Part shown: piece by piece, positions 35,006-42,989 of the stretch
How the letters are laid out: every line of letters begins with the position of its first letter
How positions within the stretch are numbered: position 1 is the first letter of the stretch
Source: Clavibacter sp. VKM Ac-2873
GTDB taxonomy: Bacteria > Actinomycetota > Actinomycetes > Actinomycetales > Microbacteriaceae
Length of the DNA: 64,000 nt
Direction: 5' to 3'
Assembly: GCF_015351075.1 (NCBI RefSeq)
Contig: NZ_JADKRS010000001.1
Span: 434,001-498,000 of the forward strand
Position numbers and translations under genes: made by a program
The notes under the pieces: generated by a model
Told to the model about the DNA's origin: nothing
Seen by the model: only the letters and a program-made list of their open reading frames with translations
Database searches by the model: none

Positions 35006-35707
35006 TCACTCCCCCGACGGGCCGAACTGCTCGATGCGGATCGTCTCGCGGCCGACCCCGGCGTCGAGCAGCAGGCGCGCGGCCCCGCCCGCGAAGGCGG
35101 TGGATCCGCACACGAACGCCATCCGCGCGCCCGCGGCGAGCTCCGCGACCTCGTCGGGGCGCAGGCGACCGAAACCGCGCGCGCCGTGCCGCTCGCGCGT
35201 GGTCACGACGAGGGCGCCGGCGGCCTCGAGCTCCGCGCGGCACGGGACGTCCGCCGCCGTGCGCGCGGAGACGGCCACGCGGACGAGGTGCGGGACGCCG
35301 AGGTGCCGCGCGTGACGGACCATCGACACGAGCGGCACGGCTCCCGTCCCGCCGCCCAGCGCGACCGTCGGCGTCGCGCCGTCCCAGACGAAGAATCCGC
35401 CGATGGGCAGCCGCATCTCGATCGCGTCGCCCACGCGGGCGACGTCGGCGAAGAACCCGCTCACCTCGCCGTCCTCGTAGCGCTCCATGAGCAGCTCCAC
35501 GCCCTCCTCGTGCGGCGCGGACAGGATCGAGTACGAGCGCTGCGCGGTGTACCCGTCCTCGGCGCGCAGCCGCACGACGCAGTGCTGGCCGGGGAGGTGC
35601 GGGATCCGGTCGGGCACGTCGAAGCGCAGCAGGACGGTCGTGGGCGTCGGGTGCTCCAGCGCCGTGATCGTCGCCGTCCGCCACTCGCCGCCGACGGAGG
35701 CCGGCAC
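35006..35707 (-). CDS. FAD-dependent ferredoxin-reductase-type oxidoreductase
   Basis: The roughly 233-residue protein has an FAD-binding barrel with the RSYS motif (QRSYSILSAP near residue 55) and an NAD(P)-binding domain with GGGTGAVPLVSMVRH and FVCGSTAFAGGAARLL. There is no iron-sulfur domain. It probably passes electrons from NAD(P)H to the molybdopterin protein encoded directly upstream. The start is uncertain: GTG 35707 lies 20 bases after the upstream stop, while an in-frame CTG overlaps that stop. It is cytoplasmic. Confidence 0.82.
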   Translation of the reverse strand: MPASVGGEWRTATITALEHPTPTTVLLRFDVPDRIPHLPGQHCVVRLRAEDGYTAQRSYSILSAPHEEGVELLMERYEDGEVSGFFADVARVGDAIEMRLPIGGFFVWDGATPTVALGGGTGAVPLVSMVRHARHLGVPHLVRVAVSARTAADVPCRAELEAAGALVVTTRERHGARGFGRLRPDEVAELAAGARMAFVCGSTAFAGGAARLLLDAGVGRETIRIEQFGPSGE

Positions 35708-35727
35708 GGCGGGCGCCGCCGCCTCGC

Positions 35728-36342
35728 TCAGCGGTCGCCCTGGTAGCGCTGCTCGCGCCACGGGTCGCCGCGGTCGTGGTAGCCGTTGCGCTCCCAGAAG
35801 CCCTGCTGGTCGCGGTCGAGCAGCGTGAGGCGGGCGATCCACTTCGCGCTCTTCCAGAAGTAGAGATGCGGCACGAGGAGGCGCGCGGGACCGCCGTGGT
35901 CGGGCGTGAGCGGGCGCCCGTCCGCCTCCCACGCGATCCAGGCGCGGCCGCCGCGGAGGTCGTCCAGCGGCAGGTTGGTCGTGTAGCCGGAGTGCGACGT
36001 GGCGAGCACGAAGCGCGCCTCCGGGAGCGGACCCGCGGCGTCGAGCAGCGTGTCGACGCTGACGCCCGCGAAGCGCGCGTCGAGCCGGGTCCACGTCGTG
36101 ACGCAGTGGATGTCGCCCGCGTACTCGGAGCGCGGCAGCGCGTGCGCCTCGTCCCAGTCCCACGTCGTCGGCCGGTCGACGAGGCCGTCGACGGCGATGG
36201 ACCAGCGCGACTCCGGCAGGTTGGGGACGGCCTCGGCGGTGAGGACGGGCCAGCCGCCCTCGGTGTCGTACTGGCCGGGCGGGAGCCGGTCGGCCGGGCC
36301 CCTGCGCGGGCGGCCGACGAAGCCGCGGGTGATGCCGGTCAT
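35728..36342 (-). CDS. Sulfite-oxidase-like molybdopterin oxidoreductase
   Basis: The 204-residue protein contains only the molybdopterin-binding domain of the sulfite oxidase/MsrP superfamily. DIHCVTTWTRLDARFAGV contains the Mo-ligating Cys, and GGPARLLVPHLYFWKSAKW the cofactor-binding segment. The N-terminus (GFVGRPRRGPADRLPPGQY) has no twin-arginine signal, so it appears cytoplasmic. The start ATG has GAGGAGG upstream. It is paired with the flavin reductase gene 20 bases downstream, a common actinobacterial pair. The substrate is unknown. Confidence 0.87.
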   Translation of the reverse strand: MTGITRGFVGRPRRGPADRLPPGQYDTEGGWPVLTAEAVPNLPESRWSIAVDGLVDRPTTWDWDEAHALPRSEYAGDIHCVTTWTRLDARFAGVSVDTLLDAAGPLPEARFVLATSHSGYTTNLPLDDLRGGRAWIAWEADGRPLTPDHGGPARLLVPHLYFWKSAKWIARLTLLDRDQQGFWERNGYHDRGDPWREQRYQGDR

Positions 36343-36399
36343 GGGCGCCTCCTCGAGGGGCGGGTGGGGCGAGGTGTCCCGTCCATCATGGCGCGCCCG

Positions 36400-36933
36400 T
36401 CAGCCCGCGGACGGGTCGGACGGCTGCGGGGGCACGGGAGCGGACAGCATCGCGACCGCGTGCCGGCCGTCGGCGTCGACGACCTCGCCGAGGGGCACGA
36501 AGCCGAGCCGGCCGTGGAAGGCGAGCGATCCGGGGTTCGGCGGGAGCGTGTTGACCTCGCACGTCACCGCCCGGCGCCCGGTGCGCCGCGCCTCGGCGAA
36601 GACGCGCGCGTAGAGGACCTGCCCGAGCCGCCGCCCGCGCCGGCCGTCGCCGACGACGATCCGGTCGACGTAGAGGCCGTCGACGCCGTGCTCGGCGAAC
36701 CAGCGGTAGTTCGGGCTGTCGTAGGCGCCGCCGGGCTGCATCGCGAGGAGCATGCCGACGGGCGTCGCGTCGGGCGCGTCCGCGTCCACGACGGCGATCG
36801 CGAGGTCGGCGTGGCCGAGCACCTCGCCGAGGGTCGCGGCGTCCATGGGCGGGACGGCGGGAACGGCCGCGTTGTTGAGCGGCACCATCCAGGCGAGGTC
36901 GGCGGGCACGAGGTCGCGGGTGGCGGGGATCAC
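36400..36933 (-). CDS. GNAT-family N-acetyltransferase
   Basis: The 177-residue protein has the GNAT acetyl-CoA core: LYVDRIVVGDGRRGRRLGQVLYARVF contains the strand and the R/Q-x-x-G-x-G/A-like pyrophosphate loop (GRRGRRLG), followed by CEVNTLPPNPGSLAFHGRLGF, the C-terminal motif B. The N-terminal segment LAWMVPLNNAAVPAVPPMD resembles a GNAT subgroup seen across actinobacteria. GTG 36933 lies 7 bases after TAGCCT, predicting a leaderless mRNA. The acceptor is unknown. Confidence 0.85.
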   Translation of the reverse strand: MIPATRDLVPADLAWMVPLNNAAVPAVPPMDAATLGEVLGHADLAIAVVDADAPDATPVGMLLAMQPGGAYDSPNYRWFAEHGVDGLYVDRIVVGDGRRGRRLGQVLYARVFAEARRTGRRAVTCEVNTLPPNPGSLAFHGRLGFVPLGEVVDADGRHAVAMLSAPVPPQPSDPSAG

Positions 36934-36940
36934 GCGATCG

Positions 36941-36946
36941 AGGCTA
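36941..36946 (-). promoter_or_regulatory. -10-like TAGCCT for the GNAT gene
   Basis: TAGCCT ends 7 bases before GTG 36933, facing the promoter of the divergent gene at 37003. Confidence 0.5.
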
Positions 36947-36989
36947 CGGGAGCCGCCGGGCCGGTCGGCGCGCGCGGGAGGCGTCCGCG

Positions 36990-36995
36990 TACCGT
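36990..36995 (+). promoter_or_regulatory. -10-like TACCGT for the metallophosphoesterase gene
   Basis: TACCGT ends 7 bases before GTG 37003, predicting a leaderless mRNA. Confidence 0.5.
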
Positions 36996-37002
36996 GGACC
37001 GG

Positions 37003-37509
37003 GTGACCTCCTCGCTCGTGCTCCTCAGCGACACCCACCTCCCCCGCCGCGCGAAGGACCTGCCGCCGGCGCTGTGGCGCGCGATCGACGCCGCCGACGT
37101 CGTGGTCCACGCGGGCGACTGGGTCGACGAGCCCGCGCTCGACGCGCTCGCGGCGAGATCCGCCCGGCTCCTCGCGTGCTGGGGCAACAACGACCCCGCG
37201 GGACTGCGGGCGCGCCTGCCGGAGACGGCGCGCGCGGTGATCGAGGGGATCCGGTTCGCCGTCACGCACGAGACGGGCGCCTCCGCGGGTCGCGAGCGGC
37301 GGATGGACGCGGCGTTCCCGGAGGCCGACGTGCTCGTCTTCGGCCACAGCCACATCCCCTGGGACACCGTGACGCCCGCGGGCCTGCGCCTCCTCAACCC
37401 CGGCTCGCCCACCGACCGGCGTCGCCAGCCGGACTTCACCTGGATGACCGCGAGGGCCGACGCGGGACGGCTCGACGTGGTGCTGCACCGGGCGGCGACG
37501 CGCGACTAG
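37003..37509 (+). CDS. YfcE/MJ0936-type metallophosphoesterase
   Basis: The 168-residue phosphodiesterase-like protein shows the calcineurin-like metal motifs in order: SDTHLPRR, VVHAGDWVD, CWGNND, VTHE and FGHSHIPW, ending with NPGSPTDRRR. These ligate two metals. The natural substrate is unknown. GTG 37003 is used because of the leaderless promoter, and because the long upstream ORF in this frame is antisense to other genes. It is cytoplasmic. Confidence 0.9.
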   Translation: MTSSLVLLSDTHLPRRAKDLPPALWRAIDAADVVVHAGDWVDEPALDALAARSARLLACWGNNDPAGLRARLPETARAVIEGIRFAVTHETGASAGRERRMDAAFPEADVLVFGHSHIPWDTVTPAGLRLLNPGSPTDRRRQPDFTWMTARADAGRLDVVLHRAATRD

Positions 37510-37524
37510 GGAGCCGCGCGGCGG

Positions 37525-38730
37525 CTACTCCCGGGCGCTGCCGCAGAAGTCGCGGATCGCGCCCTCGAGCACGTCGGCCAGACGCCGGATCGAGTCGACC
37601 TCGGCCCACTCCTCGTCGGCGTGCGCGCCGCCGCCCGTGACGCCCAGGAGGATGCACGGGATCCCGGCCTCGTGCACGAGGCCGGCGTCGGTCCAGAACG
37701 GCTCGCCGCGGTGCGGGACGGGCGCGCCCGTGACGCGCGCCCCGCTGTCGAGCACGGCGCGCGCGAGCGGCCCGTCGACGTCGGCCTCGAAGGCGGCGCG
37801 GGCGACGAGCGGCACGAGCTCCGCGTCCATGCCCGGCGTCCGCGCGGCCACCGTGTCGAGCGCCCTGCGCAGCTCGGCCTCCACGTCGGCCGTCGACTGG
37901 CCGGGGAGGAACCGGCGCTCGAGGGTGATCACGCAGGAGTCGGCGACGGTCGCCGCGTCCGAGCCGCCGTGGATCCGGGAGACGCGGACCGCGCCCGTCC
38001 CCAGCAGCGGGTGGCGCGGCCCCGAGGCGAGGCGGTCGGCCAGCGCGTCCAGCTCGCGGAGCACGAGGCCGGCGTGGGCGATCGCGTCGACGCCCTGCTC
38101 GGGCATCGACCCGTGGGCGGCCCGCCCGCGCAGTCGGATCTCGTACCAGCCGAAGCCGCGATGGGCGACGATCGCCTCCGACTGGCTGGGCTCGGAGATC
38201 ACGGCGCCGTCGATGCGCGCGCCGTCGGCGGCCAGCGCCCGGAGCGCCTCCTCGGTGCCGATGCTGCCGAACTCCTCGTCGGCGACGAGCGCGAGCACGA
38301 TGTCGCCGCGCGTGCCGGCCCGGCGGGCCCGGTCGGCGGCGACCATCATCGCGGCGAGGCCCGCCTTCATGTCGAACGCGCCGCGCCCGAGGAGGCGGCC
38401 GTCCTCGATGCGGGGTTCGAGGCCGCCGCGCTCGGGGTCCCCGGGCGGCACGGTGTCGAGGTGCCCGTCGAGCAGCAGGGTGCGTCCGCCGCCCGTGCCG
38501 CGCGCGGTCGCGAGGACGGTCGGGCGCCCCGGCGCCTCCTCGAGCACGCGCACGTCGAAGCCGCGGGCGCGGAGCCATGCGGCGGCGAAGGCGGCGACCC
38601 GGGCCTCCCCTGCCGCGCCCGGCACGAGGTCGGGGTTGGTGGAGTCGATGCGGATCAGCTCGGCGGCGAGGTCGACGGGATCGACGAGGCCAGCGGCACC
38701 CGCGTCGGGTACCGGCACGCTGCTGCTCAC
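37525..38730 (-). CDS. M20-family peptidase/deacylase (ArgE/DapE-like)
   Basis: The 401-residue metalloenzyme has the M20 pattern: LLLDGHLDTVPPG, LGRGAFDMKAGLAA with the bridging Asp, LVADEEFGSIGTEE with the catalytic Glu pair, a dimerisation domain (RAAHGSMPEQGVDAIAHA), and the final His region GGGAHADEEWAEVDSI. It resembles acetylornithine deacetylase/succinyl-diaminopimelate desuccinylase. The substrate is not decided by sequence, and no arginine or lysine biosynthesis gene is adjacent. GTG 38730 overlaps the upstream stop (GTGA). Confidence 0.88.
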   Translation of the reverse strand: MSSSVPVPDAGAAGLVDPVDLAAELIRIDSTNPDLVPGAAGEARVAAFAAAWLRARGFDVRVLEEAPGRPTVLATARGTGGGRTLLLDGHLDTVPPGDPERGGLEPRIEDGRLLGRGAFDMKAGLAAMMVAADRARRAGTRGDIVLALVADEEFGSIGTEEALRALAADGARIDGAVISEPSQSEAIVAHRGFGWYEIRLRGRAAHGSMPEQGVDAIAHAGLVLRELDALADRLASGPRHPLLGTGAVRVSRIHGGSDAATVADSCVITLERRFLPGQSTADVEAELRRALDTVAARTPGMDAELVPLVARAAFEADVDGPLARAVLDSGARVTGAPVPHRGEPFWTDAGLVHEAGIPCILLGVTGGGAHADEEWAEVDSIRRLADVLEGAIRDFCGSARE

Positions 38731-39080
38731 GCGCGCGGCGGGCGGTCGTCGGCGGGCGGCGCGGATACGGCCTCGTCGGCGTCGTCCACCAGGCGCAGCG
38801 CGCTCTGCGGCACCACGACGCGGCGGCCGGCCGTGCCGTCGTCGTCCGAGCCCAGCTCCACGACCCACGCGCGGCCGCGGGCGGTCGGCACGGGGCTGAC
38901 GCTGCGGAGTCCGTCGGACGCGGAGGCGACCACGAGGCCGACGGGCTCCCCGTCGAGGGCGGGGTCGCCCGTGGCGGCCGCGCCGTCGAGGACCACGACC
39001 ACGGCCCCGACGCCGATCGCGTGCGTCCCGTCGCTCCCCCGCTCGCCTTCGGATCCGTCCCGGCCGCGTCTCATCCACAT
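38727..39080 (-). CDS. Hypothetical protein, 117 residues, coupled to the M20 gene
   Basis: I do not recognise this protein. ATG 39080 has GGGAGG 10-15 bases upstream. After a charged N-terminus, residues about 25-95 form strand-like segments (IGVGAVVVVLDG, EPVGLVVASA, RAWVVELG, RRVVVPQSALRLVDD). The C-terminus is Pro/Ala/Asp-rich. The fold could be a small beta barrel. The stop overlaps the M20 start in GTGA, which supports real translation and coupling. Confidence 0.6.
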   Translation of the reverse strand: MWMRRGRDGSEGERGSDGTHAIGVGAVVVVLDGAAATGDPALDGEPVGLVVASASDGLRSVSPVPTARGRAWVVELGSDDDGTAGRRVVVPQSALRLVDDADEAVSAPPADDRPPRA

Positions 39081-39201
39081 GCGGCGATCCTCCCATCGCC
39101 CGCTCCGGGAACCCGTCCGGCGCGCGGCCCCGCCCCGTCCGCACGGGCGACGCCCGGCCGACCTCGGTAGCGTGGGGATCCCACAGGCAAGAGGAGTCCG
39201 C

Positions 39202-40131
39202 GTGCCCCGTCCCACCGACATCATCATCAGCCCGCTCGACGGGAAGCGCGCCGTCGTCACGGGCGGCAACAGCGGCCTCGGCCTCGAGACCGCGCGCCGG
39301 CTCGCCGCGGCCGGCGCGTCCGTCGTGCTCACCTCCCGCGATCCGGAGCGCGGCGAGGACGCGGCCGGCTCCATCCGCGACCGCCACCCCGGCGTCCACG
39401 TGGAGGTCGGATCCCTCGACCTCGCCGACCTCGCCTCCGTGCGCGCCTTCGCCGACCGCGAGATCGAGCGCGGGCCGATCGACATCCTCGTCGACAACGC
39501 CGGCGTCATGGCCCCGCCGGACCGGCGCGAGACCGCGGACGGCTTCGAGATCCAGCTCGGCACGAACCACCTCGGCCACTTCGCCCTGACCGGCCTGCTC
39601 CTGCCCGCGCTCCAGGCCGCCGAGGCCCCGCGCGTGGTCGTCGTCTCGAGCCTCGCGCACTGGATGGGCCGCATCGCGTTCGGCGACCTCCAGTCGGAGC
39701 GGCGCTACAGCGCCTGGGCGGCCTACGGCCAGGCCAAGCTCGCCAACCTCCTCTTCATGCGCCGGCTGCAGGCCCTGTCCGACGAGCGGGGCTGGGGCCT
39801 CACGGCGGTCGCCGCGCACCCCGGCGTCACCTCCACGAACCTGGCGAAGAACGGCCCCGGATCCGGGCCCCAGGGCGTCGTGAGCGGCCTCACCGCCCGG
39901 TTCGGCCCGGCCGCGCTGGGCCAGGACGTGCGCGTGGGCGCGCTCCCGCAGATCCAGGCCGCGACAGGCCTCGGCGTGCACCCCGGCGACTACTACGGCC
40001 CCGGGGGCCTCGGCGGGATGAGCGGCATGCCGCACCTCGCCGCGTCGAGCCCGCGGTCGAAGGACGCCGAGCTCGCGCGCCGCCTGTGGGATGCGTCCGA
40101 GCAGCTGACCGGGGTCGTCTACCCCGCCTAG
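39202..40131 (+). CDS. Short-chain dehydrogenase/reductase (retinol-dehydrogenase-like)
   Basis: The 309-residue SDR has the nucleotide-binding loop TGGNSGLG, then DNAGVMAPP, the catalytic Ser in VVVSSLAH, and YGQAKLAN in the YxxxK position. The C-terminal part (after about 210) with FGPAALGQDVRVGALPQIQAATG resembles the WW-domain-oxidoreductase/retinol-dehydrogenase-like group. Start GTG 39202 has AAGAGGAG upstream, and TAGCGT at 39168-39173 fits a promoter. It opens a run of lipid-type genes to 46.7 kb. The substrate is unknown. Confidence 0.88.
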   Translation: MPRPTDIIISPLDGKRAVVTGGNSGLGLETARRLAAAGASVVLTSRDPERGEDAAGSIRDRHPGVHVEVGSLDLADLASVRAFADREIERGPIDILVDNAGVMAPPDRRETADGFEIQLGTNHLGHFALTGLLLPALQAAEAPRVVVVSSLAHWMGRIAFGDLQSERRYSAWAAYGQAKLANLLFMRRLQALSDERGWGLTAVAAHPGVTSTNLAKNGPGSGPQGVVSGLTARFGPAALGQDVRVGALPQIQAATGLGVHPGDYYGPGGLGGMSGMPHLAASSPRSKDAELARRLWDASEQLTGVVYPA

Positions 40132-40152
40132 CCCGCCACCGCTCGAGGGCCG

Positions 40153-40179
40153 ATGCGCCCGGGGATCCCCCGGGCGCAT
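40153..40179 (+). terminator. 12-bp hairpin between the SDR and acyl-CoA ligase genes
   Basis: Arms 40153-40164 and 40168-40179 pair perfectly. The hairpin ends 4 bases before the -10-like box of the next gene. Confidence 0.7.
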
Positions 40180-40183
40180 TCCC

Positions 40184-40189
40184 TATGGT
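40184..40189 (+). promoter_or_regulatory. -10-like TATGGT for the first acyl-CoA ligase gene
   Basis: TATGGT ends 6 bases before ATG 40196, predicting a leaderless mRNA. Confidence 0.55.
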
Positions 40190-40195
40190 GGGGAC

Positions 40196-41884
40196 ATGAG
40201 CATCGACGCCGACCGCCCCTGGGTACGCAGCTACGCGGACGGGGTGTCGGCCGACATCCCGCCCGTGATCGGGTCGCTGGTCGACATGGTCGAGCGCTCG
40301 ATCCAGCGGCACGGCAAGGCCGTCGCGCTCGAGTTCTTCGGCCGCGAGACGACCTACCGGGAGCTGGGCGACCAGATCAGCCGCGCCGCGGAGGGCCTCC
40401 GCAAGCTCGGCGTCCGGAAGGGCGACCGCGTCGCCCTCGTGCTGCCGAACTGCCCGCAGCACGTCGTCGCGTTCTACGCCGTGCTGCGCCTCGGAGCGAT
40501 CGTCGTCGAGCACAACCCGCTCTACACGCCGCGCGAGCTCCGCCACCAGTTCGAGGACCACGGCGCGCGCGTCGCCATCGCCTGGAACACGGTCGTCGGC
40601 ACGATCCAGGACATGCCGCGCGACGTGCCCGTCGACACCGTCGTCTCGGTCGACCTGCCGGCCGCGATGCCGTTCGCGACCCGCCTGAAGCTCCGCCTCC
40701 CGGTGCCCGCCGCCCGCCGGGCCCGCGCCGCGATCACGACGGCGGTGAAGGGCACCGTGACGTGGGAGGAGCTCGTCGACCACCGCCGCATCGCCGCGTC
40801 CCGTCCCCGACCCGAGCTCGACGACGTCGCGATCCTCCAGTACACGAGCGGCACGACCGCGAGCCCCAAGGGCGCGATCCTGACCCACCGCAACCTGCAC
40901 GCCAACGCCATGCAGGGCCGCGCCTGGGTGCCCGGGCTCTCCGACGGCGGCGAGACCGTCTACGGCGTGCTGCCGATGTTCCACGCCTACGGCCTCACGC
41001 TCTGCCTCACCTTCGCGATGGCGATCGGCGCCCGCCTCGTGCTGTTCCCGAAGTTCGACGTGGACCTCGTGCTCGCCGCCGCCCGGAAGCACCCGCCGAC
41101 GTTCCTGCCCGCCGTCCCGCCGATCTACGAGCGCCTCGCACGCGCCGCGGAGCAGAAGGGGGTCGACCTCACGGGCGTGCGCTTCGCGATCTCCGGGGCG
41201 ATGAACCTCCCGGTCTCGACCGTCGAGCTGTGGGAGGGGCTCACGGGCGGCTACCTCGTCGAGGGCTACGGCCTCACCGAGACGTCTCCCGTGGCGCTCG
41301 GCAACCCGATCGGCCCGTCGCGTCGGCCCGGCACCGTGGGCGTGCCGTTCCCGAGCACCGAGGTGCGCGTCGTGGATCCCGATGACCCGGCCGTCGACCG
41401 CGCGCCCGGCGAGGAGGGCGAGCTGCTCATCCGCGGTCCGCAGGTGTTCCAGGGCTACTGGCGCCGCCCGGACGAGACGCGCGCGGCGCTCCTCGACGGC
41501 GGCTGGTTCCGCACGGGCGACATCGTGCGCGTGGACGCCGGCGGCTTCACGACCATCGTCGACCGGATGAAGGAGCTCATCATCACCGGCGGCTTCAACG
41601 TCTCCCCCAGCGAGGTCGAGGACGTCGTGCGCGACGCGCCGGGCGTGCAGGGCGTCGCCGTGGTGGGGCTCCCGTCCGCCGACGGCGGCGAGGACGTCAC
41701 GGCCGCGGTCGTGCTGGATCCGGGCGCGACGCTCGACGAGGCCGCGATCCGCGCCTACTGCCGCGCGCACCTCACCGCCTACAAGGTGCCCCGCCGGGTG
41801 GTCCGCGTGGATGCGCTGCCCACCTCGCTCATCGGCAAGGTGCTCCGCCGCCAGGTGCGCGAGGAGCTGCAGCGCGAAGGCTGA
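40196..41884 (+). CDS. fadD: Long-chain acyl-CoA ligase (first of two paralogues)
   Basis: The 562-residue ANL-superfamily enzyme activates a carboxylic acid, probably a fatty acid, as acyl-AMP and then acyl-CoA. Motifs are YTSGTTASPKGA (P-loop), GYGLTETSP, GWFRTGD and the C-terminal hinge/lysine DRMKELIITGGFNVSPSEVE with KVLRR near the end. The catalytic Lys is in SLIGKVLRR. The protein is very similar to the ligase at 45032-46720, including LPNCPQHVVAFYAVLRLGA. It is cytoplasmic or membrane-associated. Confidence 0.92.
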   Translation: MSIDADRPWVRSYADGVSADIPPVIGSLVDMVERSIQRHGKAVALEFFGRETTYRELGDQISRAAEGLRKLGVRKGDRVALVLPNCPQHVVAFYAVLRLGAIVVEHNPLYTPRELRHQFEDHGARVAIAWNTVVGTIQDMPRDVPVDTVVSVDLPAAMPFATRLKLRLPVPAARRARAAITTAVKGTVTWEELVDHRRIAASRPRPELDDVAILQYTSGTTASPKGAILTHRNLHANAMQGRAWVPGLSDGGETVYGVLPMFHAYGLTLCLTFAMAIGARLVLFPKFDVDLVLAAARKHPPTFLPAVPPIYERLARAAEQKGVDLTGVRFAISGAMNLPVSTVELWEGLTGGYLVEGYGLTETSPVALGNPIGPSRRPGTVGVPFPSTEVRVVDPDDPAVDRAPGEEGELLIRGPQVFQGYWRRPDETRAALLDGGWFRTGDIVRVDAGGFTTIVDRMKELIITGGFNVSPSEVEDVVRDAPGVQGVAVVGLPSADGGEDVTAAVVLDPGATLDEAAIRAYCRAHLTAYKVPRRVVRVDALPTSLIGKVLRRQVREELQREG

Positions 41885-41981
41885 CCGCCGCCTGGCAGGT
41901 CGGCGCCCGGCCGGGGCGGCGGCGCGGGACGGTCCTACGGTGGAGGAGCACGTTTCGTGCACCAATCATCGAAGGAGCCAC

Positions 41982-42980
41982 ATGACTCGAGGCATCGCCG
42001 TCGTCACCGGAGGATCGGCCGGACTGGGCCGCGCGACCGTGCGGGAGCTCGCGGACCGCGGCTGGGACGTCGCCGTCCTCGCGCGCGGCGAGGACGGGCT
42101 CGCGGGCGCGGTCGCCGACATCGAGGCACGCGGACGCCGCGGCCTCGGGATCTCCACCGACGTCGCCGACCGCCTGGCCGTCGAGGCCGCCGCCGACCGC
42201 GTCGAGGACGAGCTCGGCCCCATCGACCTCTGGGTCAACGACGCCATGGTCGGCGTCTTCGGCGAGTTCCTCACCACGGATCCGGCCGACTTCGAGCGCG
42301 CGACGGCCGTCAACTACTTCGGCTTCGTCAACGGCACGCGCGCCGCGCTCAGCCGCATGGTGCCGCGCGACCGGGGCCACGTGATCCAGGTCGGCTCCGC
42401 GCTCGCCCACCGCGGCATCCCGCTGCAGGCCGCCTACTGCGCGGCGAAGCACGCCGTGCAGGGCTTCACCGAGTCGGTGACGACCGAGCTGATCCACAAC
42501 AAGAGCGCCGTCAAGATCTCCACCGTCGACATGCCCGCGCTGAACACGATCCAGTTCAACTGGGTGAAGTCGCAGCTGCCGCATCACCCGCAGCCGGTGC
42601 CGCCGATCTTCGAGCCCGAGGTGGGCGCGCAGGCCATCGCCGCCGTGGCCGAGAAGCCGAAGCGGCGCAACTGGGTCGGCGAGCCGACCGTGATGACGGT
42701 GCTCGGGAACCGCTTCGTCGCCAACTGGCTCGACGGCTACCTCGCGAAGACCGGCTACACCGGCCAGCAGGCGGAGGACAAGACGCAGCCCATGCTCACG
42801 ACGAACCTCTACACGCCGACCGCGGGCGACCACGGCGCGCGCGGCATCTTCAGCGACCGGGCGCGCATGACGAGCCCGCAGGTGTGGATCATCCGCAACC
42901 GCGCCAAGGCCGTCGCGCTCGGCGCGGGCGCGCTCCTGTCGGGCGTCGTCGCCGGCACCGCCGCACTGCGTCGCCGATAG
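41982..42980 (+). CDS. Short-chain dehydrogenase/reductase with C-terminal hydrophobic tail
   Basis: The 332-residue SDR has TGGSAGLGRA, ND for the usual NNAG (LWVNDAMVGVFG), the catalytic Ser in VIQVGSALAH, and YCAAKHAVQGF. The C-terminal 90 residues are unusual. They include ANWLDGYLAKTGYTGQQ and end in a hydrophobic stretch of about 17 residues followed by LRRR, which could anchor the enzyme to the membrane from the cytoplasmic side. ATG 41982 has GAAGGAG upstream. The TAG stop forms part of the next gene's -10-like box. Confidence 0.88.
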   Translation: MTRGIAVVTGGSAGLGRATVRELADRGWDVAVLARGEDGLAGAVADIEARGRRGLGISTDVADRLAVEAAADRVEDELGPIDLWVNDAMVGVFGEFLTTDPADFERATAVNYFGFVNGTRAALSRMVPRDRGHVIQVGSALAHRGIPLQAAYCAAKHAVQGFTESVTTELIHNKSAVKISTVDMPALNTIQFNWVKSQLPHHPQPVPPIFEPEVGAQAIAAVAEKPKRRNWVGEPTVMTVLGNRFVANWLDGYLAKTGYTGQQAEDKTQPMLTTNLYTPTAGDHGARGIFSDRARMTSPQVWIIRNRAKAVALGAGALLSGVVAGTAALRRR

Positions 42981-42983
42981 CCT
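42978..42983 (+). promoter_or_regulatory. -10-like TAGCCT overlapping the SDR stop codon
   Basis: TAGCCT at 42978-42983 includes the TAG stop of the SDR gene and ends 6 bases before ATG 42990. Confidence 0.5.
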
Positions 42984-42989
42984 CGACGC

